A stretch of DNA of 49,824 nt, taken from NCBI GenBank assembly GCA_034003745.1, contig JAVEYA010000005.1:1-49824 (forward strand), read 5' to 3'. The position numbers and the translations under genes are program-made. The DNA is from JAVEYA01 sp034003745. GTDB lineage: Bacteria > Bacillota > Peptococcia > DRI-13 > PHAD01. Of the stretch, positions 15,386 to 22,920 are shown piece after piece; position 1 is the stretch's first letter; each line of letters opens with the position of its first letter. Below the pieces are notes generated by a model, which did no database searches, was not told the origin of the DNA, and saw only the letters and a list, made by a program, of their open reading frames with translations.

Positions 15386-17827
15386 TCATTTAAGCTCCTG
15401 CTGAGTCCGAAAAAAATTTTTCCAGGGGTCAGCGCCGCCGACCCTCCGGAGCGCCGCCGCCATATCGATACCGTCAGGAGCCACTGTATCCAGTTCATCC
15501 CAAGCGATGGGCATGGATACTCCGGCTCCTTTGCGCGCCCGCAGAGAATAGGGGGCAATACTGGTAGCCCCTCTGCCGTTACGAATCCAGTCGATGAAGA
15601 TTTTATTGGCGCGTTTGGCTTTTCTGACATTGCTGGTGTAGCGGTCAGGCCACCTCTGTTCCATCACCTGGGCAACGCGTTTGGCAAAATCGTAAAACCG
15701 CTCCCAGGCAACGGCGGGTTTAAAAGGTACGACCACATGATAGCCTTTGCCGCCGCTGGTCTTAAGATACGAACTCAGGGAAAGCTCGGCCAGCATATTC
15801 TTCATATCCCGCACACCCTGGCGTACCCTGCTTAGATCCATTCCTTCATCGGGGTCCAGATCAAATACCATGATATCAGGCTTTTCCAGCTCGTCCACAC
15901 GGCTTCCCCAGGTGTGGAACTCCAGGGTCCCCATTTGAGCCTCCGCAATCAGTCCGGTTTTGTCCGCAATATAAAAGTAGTCTTCCGTTTCTCCAGCACT
16001 ATTGGTAACAGGAATGGTGACGATTGCTTTGCTGCTCGGGCCGGGATGCTTCTTATAAAAGCAGGTCTGGGAGATGCCCTTGGGACAGCGTACAATGCTG
16101 AGAACCCTATGGCCCACATAGGGCAGCATCCGCTCCGCTATCTGGGCGTAATACCGGATCACATCCCCTTTGGTAATTTCAGCCTCTGCAAAGATTACCT
16201 TATCCGGGTTGGTAATCTTAATTCCCTCAATCATCATATCCTGGGCATTTGCTTCCATTGTCCTCTCCCTTTCCTGTACAGATAACGGGGACTGGGTTTC
16301 ATCCTCCGCTGTTTCCCTTTTTATATCCCGGGGAGCCTTATCCGTCCGCAGGCCTTTGAAGCTGGCCTGCCTTAACAGATGATCTTCCGTCCATTCGGCA
16401 AATTGGATTTCCGCGACCAATTCAGGTTCCAGCCAGGTGATCTTCTCATTGGTTCTGGGCTTTGGCGCGAGTTGGAAAGGTGCTTTTATTTTCTTTATAC
16501 GCGCAAATTTTTCCTCAAGCTCTTTCCTGTCCTCTTCGCTTAAGCCCGTACCGGCACGTCCGGTATAGACAAATTCCCCCTCCTCATAGACACCCAGGAG
16601 AAGGGAACTTACCCCGCTCGCTTTTTTATGGGAAAGGGTATATCCTCCGATGACAAATTCCTGCCTTTGAGCGCATTTCAGTTTGATCCAGTCGGCGTTT
16701 CTGGTTCCGCTGTAAAAAGAATCGGCTTTTTTGCCGATGACCCCTTCCAGACCTGCTTTACAGGCCGCAGCCAAACTTTCCTTACCGTTTCCCCGGACGT
16801 GCCGGCTATAGTGGAGGTTTCCGGGGCCATCCTTCAGCAAAGCTTCCAGCGTTTCTTTCCTGTCAATCAGGCGGTTCCCCCGAAGGTCCCCGCCCTCCAG
16901 GGCCAAAAGATCAAAGACGATATAAGTCAGATTTTTGGTCCGGGGATTTTTTAAATGATTCTGCAGAGCCTGAAAATCCGTCCTGCCCGCTGCGTCCGTG
17001 ACGGCTATTTCGCCGTCCAGAATCATGGCCCTGCCGTTAGCCCAATCACTGAGGGAAGAGGCGATATCCGGGAACTTTCCGGTATAATCATTGCCGTTTC
17101 GGGTGAGGAGCCGGACGCTGTTGCCTTCAATATAGGCCAGTATCCTGTAGCCGTCGTACTTTAACTCATAGAGCCAGTCCTCCCCTTCAGGAAGCGTATG
17201 GACCAATCGGGCCAGCTGCACAGCGGTGCTGTCGAAGGGGTTCTGTATAATCTTTGCGTCCTCCCCTGCTTCAATTTCCGTCAGGGTGCGTCCGGTTCTG
17301 ATGCTGGTGGTAAATAGGGAAATTCCGTCGACTGTTTGTACATACGCATCTTTTTCTTTCAGCAAAAGCCAGTTGACCTTGGTCTCGCCCGCTTTCCCTT
17401 TTAAGCGTATGAGGGCCCACTTTCCCTTCAGTCTGCTCCCTTTCAGCACAAACTTCAGCATACCTTCACCGAGCCCGTCCTCCACATCCCCCGAGGGTTC
17501 CCAGTACCCTTCATCCCAGATCATGACCACTCCGCCGCCATATTCCCCTTTAGGGATGGTCCCCTCAAAATTTCTGTATTCCAAAGGATGTTCCTCCACC
17601 TGTATGGCAAGCCTCTTATCCCTCGTGTCGTAAGAAGGCCCCTTCGGTACTGCCCAGCTCAACAGGGCTCCGTCCCATTCCAGACGGAAGTCATAGTGTT
17701 CTCTGCGGGCCAAATGATGCTGGACGACAAACCTCAGGCCCCCTTGGGCGCTTTCTGTTCCGCCTTCCGGTTCCGAGGTCCTGGTAAAATTCCTTTTCCG
17801 GTTGTACGCATTGAGCTTTTCAGCCAT
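15386..17827 (-). CDS. ligD: Multifunctional DNA ligase D (phosphoesterase-ligase-polymerase)
   Basis: An 813-residue non-homologous end-joining enzyme. Residues ~25-165 form the 3'-phosphoesterase domain (QHHLARREHYDFRLEWDG, then AVPKGPS). The ATP-dependent ligase domain follows with the nucleotidyl lysine in ELKYDGYR and later DGEIAV. From about residue 530 comes the primase-polymerase domain with the catalytic DLDPD and SGGKGYHVVVP. The order phosphoesterase-ligase-polymerase is that of Pseudomonas-type LigD. The partner Ku would be expected next to it but is not in this window. The ribosome site is weak. Confidence 0.95.
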   Translation of the reverse strand: MAEKLNAYNRKRNFTRTSEPEGGTESAQGGLRFVVQHHLARREHYDFRLEWDGALLSWAVPKGPSYDTRDKRLAIQVEEHPLEYRNFEGTIPKGEYGGGVVMIWDEGYWEPSGDVEDGLGEGMLKFVLKGSRLKGKWALIRLKGKAGETKVNWLLLKEKDAYVQTVDGISLFTTSIRTGRTLTEIEAGEDAKIIQNPFDSTAVQLARLVHTLPEGEDWLYELKYDGYRILAYIEGNSVRLLTRNGNDYTGKFPDIASSLSDWANGRAMILDGEIAVTDAAGRTDFQALQNHLKNPRTKNLTYIVFDLLALEGGDLRGNRLIDRKETLEALLKDGPGNLHYSRHVRGNGKESLAAACKAGLEGVIGKKADSFYSGTRNADWIKLKCAQRQEFVIGGYTLSHKKASGVSSLLLGVYEEGEFVYTGRAGTGLSEEDRKELEEKFARIKKIKAPFQLAPKPRTNEKITWLEPELVAEIQFAEWTEDHLLRQASFKGLRTDKAPRDIKRETAEDETQSPLSVQERERTMEANAQDMMIEGIKITNPDKVIFAEAEITKGDVIRYYAQIAERMLPYVGHRVLSIVRCPKGISQTCFYKKHPGPSSKAIVTIPVTNSAGETEDYFYIADKTGLIAEAQMGTLEFHTWGSRVDELEKPDIMVFDLDPDEGMDLSRVRQGVRDMKNMLAELSLSSYLKTSGGKGYHVVVPFKPAVAWERFYDFAKRVAQVMEQRWPDRYTSNVRKAKRANKIFIDWIRNGRGATSIAPYSLRARKGAGVSMPIAWDELDTVAPDGIDMAAALRRVGGADPWKNFFRTQQELK

Positions 17828-17923
17828 AAATTACGCCGTGCCTGCCCTTTTTAAGCCTCCGGCACACCTCCGGGATTATTGTTTCCAGTTGAAGGACAAG
17901 TATCCGTGCAAGCTGAATTCGCC

Positions 17924-18946
17924 CTATATTTCCACAAGCTGATACTGCATCGTACCCAGACCAATCTTTTCCGCGTGCTTCAGCGTTACCCTGCCTTTCT
18001 CAAAAAGCTCTTTCCCGCTGCTTTTTTGCACCAGCTCCAGACAAGCGGTATCTAAAGCAACCGGGTCCCTGCCGGCCAGAATTCCGATATTATCCGCAAC
18101 CGGATTCATATGCTTGCCGACACAGTCACAATCCTCAGTTATGTTATGAATAAAGGTAATAAAGATGATTTCCCGATCTTTTGCCGCGCCATAAGCATAT
18201 TCCGCAAGTTTTTCGTGAAAGTGGGTTCCTCCCCAGGTATTACTGATTGCCCCTTGAGGACAAACGGCAATACAACCGGCGCAGCCGATACATTTGTTCC
18301 CGTCAATAACCGCAGTGTCCGTTCTGGAGATCGCTTTAAAATCGCACTTGTTTACACAAAGATCACAGCCGATACATTTTTTCGGATTTACAACGGGAGA
18401 TATTCCGGAATGCTGGGCCAGTTTTCCTCCCCGTGCGGCAAAACCCATCGCCAGTTGTTTGATGGCGCCCCCAAATCCTGCCGCGATATGCCCTTTGAAA
18501 TGGCTCATGACAATTAACTGTCTGTATTTGTTATAGCCTTTGCCTATTTTGCACATATCGATATAATCCTTGTTTATTTCTATTTCATCGTATTCCGTAC
18601 CCACATCCCCATCCGCAATAATTATGGGCAGCTGAGTGAAGCCATGATTAATTGCCGTTTGAATATGGTTTTCTTTGGTGGTCCTCGAACCTCTGTACAA
18701 CACATTGGTTTCGATATAGGCGGTGGATATCCCCGTTTCCTTAAGATATCCGATAATTGCATCATACGCTTTAGCCGGTATAAAGGTGGTGTTCCCTTTC
18801 TCACCGAAATGAACCTTGATCGGCACTTCTTGACCAAGCTCATAGCCGGTTTCTTCGATTATTTTTTTTAACAGCTTTAAAGCGTCTTTCCCCAGTTCAT
18901 CATAATCCGTTCCTGAATTCCTAATCAAGTATACTTCGCTCATCAT
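17924..18946 (-). CDS. DUF362-family iron-sulfur protein
   Basis: A 340-residue protein with an N-terminal DUF362 domain (VPIKVHFGEKGNTTF, and HFKGHIAAGFGGAIKQLAMG) into which two ferredoxin-type [4Fe-4S] motifs are inserted: CIGCDLCVNKCDFKA and CIGCAGCIAVCPQGA. After them comes the DUF362 remainder with the motif GILAGRDPVALDTA. Such proteins are widespread in anaerobes and of unknown function; an electron-transfer role is likely. It has its own promoter. A membrane iron-sulfur protein gene lies upstream on the same strand. Confidence 0.9.
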   Translation of the reverse strand: MMSEVYLIRNSGTDYDELGKDALKLLKKIIEETGYELGQEVPIKVHFGEKGNTTFIPAKAYDAIIGYLKETGISTAYIETNVLYRGSRTTKENHIQTAINHGFTQLPIIIADGDVGTEYDEIEINKDYIDMCKIGKGYNKYRQLIVMSHFKGHIAAGFGGAIKQLAMGFAARGGKLAQHSGISPVVNPKKCIGCDLCVNKCDFKAISRTDTAVIDGNKCIGCAGCIAVCPQGAISNTWGGTHFHEKLAEYAYGAAKDREIIFITFIHNITEDCDCVGKHMNPVADNIGILAGRDPVALDTACLELVQKSSGKELFEKGRVTLKHAEKIGLGTMQYQLVEI

Positions 18947-18976
18947 ATTTCTCCCCTTTTTAGCAAGTCTTCTATA

Positions 18977-19005
18977 ATTATATTAAACTATGTTCTTATT
19001 ACCAA
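18977..19005 (-). promoter_or_regulatory. Sigma-A promoter of the DUF362 gene
   Basis: On the minus strand the -35 box TTGGTA (19000-19005) and the perfect -10 box TATAAT (18977-18982) are 17 bp apart. They lie about 30 bases before the start codon. Confidence 0.7.
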
Positions 19006-19006
19006 G

Positions 19007-19038
19007 TATCTTGAAGAAGTATACGTCGAAGAAATAAA
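19007..19038 (+). repeat. Degenerate third copy of the dispersed LEESIRR repeat
   Basis: The sequence TCTTGAAGAAGTATACGTCG matches the core of the two copies at 21421 and 47641 apart from one-base gaps. The reading frame of the other copies is broken here. It lies just upstream of the DUF362 promoter. Confidence 0.45.
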
Positions 19039-19060
19039 TTCACCGGAATAAAAAGAGCGC

Positions 19061-19103
19061 ATTAAAACCGGTACTGACAAGCAATGTCTGTACCGGTTTT
19101 AAT
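19061..19103. terminator. Long hairpin terminator, copy 1 of a dispersed hairpin
   Basis: ATTAAAACCGGTAC (19061-19074) pairs perfectly with GTACCGGTTTTAAT (19090-19103). Inside, GACA pairs with TGTC around a 5-nt loop. On the minus strand it follows the gene for the membrane iron-sulfur protein and ends in TTTTAAT, so it should act as its terminator. A second copy lies at 22853-22889. Confidence 0.75.
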
Positions 19104-19123
19104 ATGAATTGCAATATTGCTCT

Positions 19124-20071
19124 TTATCTATAATTCAATCTGTCTTTTATGCCTGCGTCAAAGCCAATACTTGAAGCAATGGCGTTTTCAGGACATTCAT
19201 AGATACAGGTGCTGCACCAAATGCACTCCGTTGACAATACTCGCTGTTTTTTATTTTTATACTCCAGCAGTTTCACGTCCATCGGACATACCTTTTCACA
19301 TCTGCCGCAGTCCACGCATTTAGCAGGATCAACCTTTATCTTAAGCAGGGAAAACCGGGAGAAAGCCTTTTGCAGTACCGGAATAGGACAGATATATTTA
19401 CAGAAGGCCCTGTTGTCTTTTAAGACGTACGCCAAAATTATTCCAACGCAATAGAACAGAATATTGCCGCCAATGAACCAATAAAGCTCCGCGGTCGATT
19501 GCGGGTCCACGGGATTTTTCAGTACATACCAAATAAACAGAACTAAGGCCAAAGAAAAAAAGAAATAGACGTATCTGATAACGCCCAGGTATTTTATTCG
19601 TTTATTTTGGGGTCTTTTATAAGGCAATAGATCAAGGATCATCGCTGTCCAGCAGGTATAGCTGCACCACGCCCGTCCGAAAATTAAGGGGCCCACAATT
19701 TTGGCAATTATATAATGCATGGTTGCCGCGGCAAACACGCCCGACAGCAGCAGCATGAAGAAGCCCTCAATCTGCATGTTTTCCCGGCTATAAAAGCCCA
19801 GAAAAAACAGCATATAACCGCCCACTAAAATCTGAGAGGTCCTTCTGCCCCAAGCTTTATGCTTTTTCGGCAGCGCCTGAATCAATAAAATACCCAGGGC
19901 AATCGAGGTCCCGATATAGCCAAAATTAAATAAATAGAAAAAATGCCCTGACGTAACTGTTAACAGGATGGCAAGTCCCCAGAATATTCCCAGGAAGATC
20001 AACGGAAAAAGGATATTTTTAAGTGAAAGGTCCCATCTGTTTTCCAAATCATTCATCTGTTTGTTCTCCAA
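19124..20071 (-). CDS. Membrane 4Fe-4S polyferredoxin-like protein (NapH/YccM type)
   Basis: A 315-residue membrane protein with about six spans (residues ~20-235). Two cysteine motifs of the Fer4_5 type, GRAWCSYTCW and CKYICPIPV, lie next to membrane segments. Two [4Fe-4S] ferredoxin motifs follow at the C-terminus: CVDCGRCEKVCPMDV and CIWCSTCIYECPENA. NapH and CcoG relatives pass electrons between the membrane and cytosolic partners; the partner here is unknown. Its neighbour downstream is also an iron-sulfur protein of unknown function, though a terminator hairpin lies between them. Confidence 0.9.
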   Translation of the reverse strand: MENKQMNDLENRWDLSLKNILFPLIFLGIFWGLAILLTVTSGHFFYLFNFGYIGTSIALGILLIQALPKKHKAWGRRTSQILVGGYMLFFLGFYSRENMQIEGFFMLLLSGVFAAATMHYIIAKIVGPLIFGRAWCSYTCWTAMILDLLPYKRPQNKRIKYLGVIRYVYFFFSLALVLFIWYVLKNPVDPQSTAELYWFIGGNILFYCVGIILAYVLKDNRAFCKYICPIPVLQKAFSRFSLLKIKVDPAKCVDCGRCEKVCPMDVKLLEYKNKKQRVLSTECIWCSTCIYECPENAIASSIGFDAGIKDRLNYR

Positions 20072-20202
20072 TAATTTTATCTAATTTACATAATAATCTT
20101 ATAATACTGTAAAGGCAGAAAACAAGTAGACCTCTGTTAAATTATTCTAAATACATGTTATAGGATCTGCTTCGGCAGCAGAGAATGCAGTACCCGGTAG
20201 TT

Positions 20203-21348
20203 CTAGTGCAATAAAATACTTACAATTTCATTATCCGTACCGACCCGCATCGGCATCCCCCAGGTACTTGCGCCCGACGTTACGATAATATGGGGACTGT
20301 CGGCATCCTTGCGGTAATGTCCATAATCTACAAGAAATAGGGCTTTTGTTATCAGGTTGGCCGGAAAGATCTGGCCCCTATGCGTATGTCCGGCAAGCAC
20401 TAAATCAACCTCCCTGCCATACTGTTCCAGGTCTGAAGGCGTATGCTCCATAACGATAACGGGTATATCAGTATCCAGCGAAGCAATCGCTGCGGTAATA
20501 TCTTTCCTCTTCAACTCCCCAAAACCTCCAATCGGGGAGGGGTCTACCCTTCCGAACAAAACCAGCCGCTCATCGATTATGACGTATTCATCATTCAGGA
20601 GCTTGATATTGCTTTGCTCCAGGAAGCGCAGCATTTCGTCAAACGTGTTGCCGCCGTCATGGTTGCCCAGACAGGCATACACGCCGTATGTAGCCGTAAT
20701 ACTTTTAAACAGCGCGATGGCTTCGGAAGGATTACGCAAAGCATAATAATCATCGTTAAAAATATCTCCGGCCAGGCATACGAGATCAGGTTCCAAGTTA
20801 TTGACGCCCTGAACGATACGCGCGAGATTTTTTTCGGAATTTACGGCACCTAAATGTAAATCACTGAGCAGGACTATTTTCATATCCGCCGCTGCAGCGG
20901 TTTTTTTCGTTTGGACATCATAAGAAACATATTGAATCTGATTGGCGTTATAGATGCCGTAACCAACCAGGCCGGCAGTCAACAAAATCACCAGCAAGCC
21001 TGCATAAAAACGGGTGCTTTGAGGCGCCGGGCTGGGAATTATCTTGAGGATACTTCCGAGGAATATCACCAAGTCAGCCACCAGAAAAAGCATCAACAGA
21101 TATACAAAAATGCCCATCCAATGGGCGCCGAGCCAGCTCAATATCCGCTTAACAGCGGCAGGGAGCGGCAAAAAGCCGATGATCAGCGATAGGGCAAAAA
21201 ACATGTAGGCGCCGGCGAAAATCCGGGCGTTTATATGCGGAAAAAGCAAGCTAAGCCATTGATACATCCCTCTCCCAATATAAAAATTCGCGCCTCCGTA
21301 AAAAGATACGATCACTATTACAACAAAAATAATGCCTGCTATGCTCAT
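20203..21348 (-). CDS. Membrane metallophosphoesterase (YkuE/YaeI type)
   Basis: A 381-residue protein. The first ~145 residues hold four membrane spans. The rest is a calcineurin-like metallophosphoesterase with the metal motifs LLSDLHLGA (DxH), CLAGDIFNDD (GDxxD), CLGNHDGG (GNHD), VMEHTPSD and LAGHTHRGQ (GHxH). Related enzymes act on lipid-linked phosphates at the membrane face. I chose the ATG at 21348 because GGGGGAAG lies 8 bases upstream; the open frame goes on upstream into the dispersed repeat, which I do not count as coding. Confidence 0.92.
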   Translation of the reverse strand: MSIAGIIFVVIVIVSFYGGANFYIGRGMYQWLSLLFPHINARIFAGAYMFFALSLIIGFLPLPAAVKRILSWLGAHWMGIFVYLLMLFLVADLVIFLGSILKIIPSPAPQSTRFYAGLLVILLTAGLVGYGIYNANQIQYVSYDVQTKKTAAAADMKIVLLSDLHLGAVNSEKNLARIVQGVNNLEPDLVCLAGDIFNDDYYALRNPSEAIALFKSITATYGVYACLGNHDGGNTFDEMLRFLEQSNIKLLNDEYVIIDERLVLFGRVDPSPIGGFGELKRKDITAAIASLDTDIPVIVMEHTPSDLEQYGREVDLVLAGHTHRGQIFPANLITKALFLVDYGHYRKDADSPHIIVTSGASTWGMPMRVGTDNEIVSILLH

Positions 21349-21397
21349 TACAACGCTTCCCCCATCATTCCCTCTCAAATCTATCTTAATAAAAATA

Positions 21398-21468
21398 GAC
21401 ATTCTATCGAAGGGCAATTGATTCTTGAAGAAAGTATACGTCGCAGTGAAATACAATGTCAATATGAA
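21398..21468 (+). repeat. Dispersed repeat, copy A
   Basis: The 48-base core 21421-21468 matches 47641-47688 at 43 of 48 positions. A shared GACATtCTATC stretch lies upstream (21398-21408 here, 47609-47619 in copy B) at a slightly different spacing. In one frame both copies read LEESIRRxEIQCQ, and three of the five differences are silent third positions. It may be a relic of a coding sequence or part of a small mobile element. Confidence 0.6.
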
Positions 21469-21477
21469 TTGAATGTC

Positions 21478-21529
21478 TTGACATATTCCTTATTATTACT
21501 TATAATGACTTATAATCACCTTATAAGCA
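21478..21529 (+). promoter_or_regulatory. Perfect consensus promoter with 10-bp tandem repeats
   Basis: The -35 box TTGACA (21478-21483) and -10 box TATAAT (21501-21506) both match the consensus fully, with 17 bp between. From 21499 the sequence repeats with a 10-bp period: ACTTATAATG, ACTTATAATC, ACCTTATAAG. These repeats cover the -10 and the start site, where a repressor would bind. The HTH protein encoded next is the obvious candidate. Confidence 0.8.
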
Positions 21530-21546
21530 ACGATAAGGAGTGTTTT

Positions 21547-21987
21547 ATGATTAAAGATTACTATACCGTCGAGCAGATTTCAGAGATGCTGGATATCCAT
21601 CCGAAGACTATCCAGCGGTATATTCGGGAGGGCAGACTGCGTGCCGCAAAGATTGGCAAGAGTTGGCGCGTCACCGGCCATGATCTGAGCGTTTTTGCCG
21701 AGGGCGCCAATAACGAAGGACTCGGCTCGGGAAACCGGCCGGCGCGCAGCGTCATTGCCTCGTCGGTTATCGATATCGTTGTGGCCGGAAAAGAGGATGC
21801 CATCCGTATCATGAATACGCTGACAGCCGTCCTGAATACCAAGCCGCCGGAATACGGACAATTCTCCCTGCAGTCTCAATACATCGAGCGTGAAAATATG
21901 GTTCGGATTACGCTCTGGGGCGACATCCGTCTGATGGCAGTGATGCTGGACATGATTGCCTCTTTGACAGAACCCAAAAAGGAGTGA
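21547..21987 (+). CDS. Excisionase/MerR-type HTH DNA-binding regulator
   Basis: A 146-residue protein. Residues 1-~52 form a winged helix of the excisionase type (YYTVEQISEMLDIHPKTIQRYIREGRLRAAKIGKSWRV region). The remaining ~90 residues look like a small alpha/beta ligand or dimer domain: it starts IDIVVAGKEDAIRIMNTLTA and ends LMAVMLDMIASL. The start has AAGGAG 7 bases upstream. It lies 6 bases before an alpha/beta hydrolase gene, so the two form an operon. It likely controls its own promoter and may sense a substrate of the hydrolase; this last point is inference. Confidence 0.85.
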   Translation: MIKDYYTVEQISEMLDIHPKTIQRYIREGRLRAAKIGKSWRVTGHDLSVFAEGANNEGLGSGNRPARSVIASSVIDIVVAGKEDAIRIMNTLTAVLNTKPPEYGQFSLQSQYIERENMVRITLWGDIRLMAVMLDMIASLTEPKKE

Positions 21988-21993
21988 AGGGAT

Positions 21994-22830
21994 ATGAAAA
22001 CCAGCGTATTTAAGACAACGGTGGGACGAGACAAAGTTCGGGCCTACTATAACCGCGTGCTTAGTCAGTTCCCCTTCGGGCAGCGCTACGTCGAGACCAC
22101 CTTTGGGCAGACATTTATTTTAACAGCCGGCCAAGAGTCGAATCCGCCCATCATTCTGTTACATGGCTCTAACAGCAACAGCGCATTCTGGTTTCCCGAG
22201 ATAATGGCTTTATCCGATCGTTTCAGGGTTTATGCCGTGGATATTATCGGCGAAGCCGGAAACAGCGAGGAATACAGACCAGTCCTCAGTTCAGACGCTT
22301 TTGCGCTTTGGATGAAGGATGTCCTTGCTGCGCTCGGTCTTGAAAGAACCGTTTTAATCGGCAACTCGCTTGGCGGCTGGATGGCGCTCAAATTCGCGAC
22401 AGCTTATCCGGAATATGTTTCCAGTCTGATTCTGATTGCATCCGCCGGTCTGGCAGAGGTTCGCCCGCAATTTCTTCTCAATGTGGAGCAAGCGCGGCAG
22501 GCGGACGGGACTGTTCAGATAAGCGATTCCATCCTTGGGGAACATGGCATTCCGAAAGAAGTACTCGATTTTATGAATCTGATCGCTGAAAATTATAATC
22601 CGATTCAGGAGCTGCCCGTATATGCGGAAGAAGAATTAGGGCGGCTTACTATGCCGGCTCTCTTCATAGACGGAGAGGAGGATATCATCATTGATGCGGA
22701 AAAATCGGCGCAAAGGCTCCTGAGTCTTATCCCCTCTGCCGTAATCCGTTTGCTTCCGAATTGCGGGCATGTGGTGACCAATTCAATTGAATATATCCTC
22801 CCGTTTCTGATGAAGACTTCCCTCCTATAA
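21994..22830 (+). CDS. Alpha/beta hydrolase
   Basis: A 278-residue alpha/beta-hydrolase fold enzyme. The oxyanion region is IILLHGSNSNSAFW, the nucleophile elbow is GNSLGGW (Ser), the acid is in FIDGEEDIIID and the histidine in LLPNCGHVV. The substrate is unknown. It is co-transcribed with the HTH regulator just before it. A second, different alpha/beta hydrolase at 47698 also follows a copy of the same dispersed repeat. Confidence 0.9.
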   Translation: MKTSVFKTTVGRDKVRAYYNRVLSQFPFGQRYVETTFGQTFILTAGQESNPPIILLHGSNSNSAFWFPEIMALSDRFRVYAVDIIGEAGNSEEYRPVLSSDAFALWMKDVLAALGLERTVLIGNSLGGWMALKFATAYPEYVSSLILIASAGLAEVRPQFLLNVEQARQADGTVQISDSILGEHGIPKEVLDFMNLIAENYNPIQELPVYAEEELGRLTMPALFIDGEEDIIIDAEKSAQRLLSLIPSAVIRLLPNCGHVVTNSIEYILPFLMKTSLL

Positions 22831-22852
22831 ATACGTCAGTGCCATTGCGCCA

Positions 22853-22889
22853 AAAACCGGTACCGGCAATCAATGCCTGTACCGGTTTT
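22853..22889. terminator. Bidirectional hairpin terminator, copy 2 of a dispersed hairpin
   Basis: AAAACCGGTAC (22853-22863) pairs with GTACCGGTTTT (22879-22889). Inside, GGCA pairs with TGCC around a 5-nt loop. It lies between two convergent genes and could end both. Relative to copy 1 (19061-19103) the inner stem has changed an A-T pair to a G-C pair on both sides. Confidence 0.8.
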
Positions 22890-22920
22890 GAATTTCGCGA
22901 GACAATTCTTTATTTGCTTA

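Noticed and set aside
21235..21546. N-terminal extension of the HTH protein through the repeat
   Set aside because: It would run through the promoter region; the ATG at 21547 has a proper AAGGAG site and fits the domain start.
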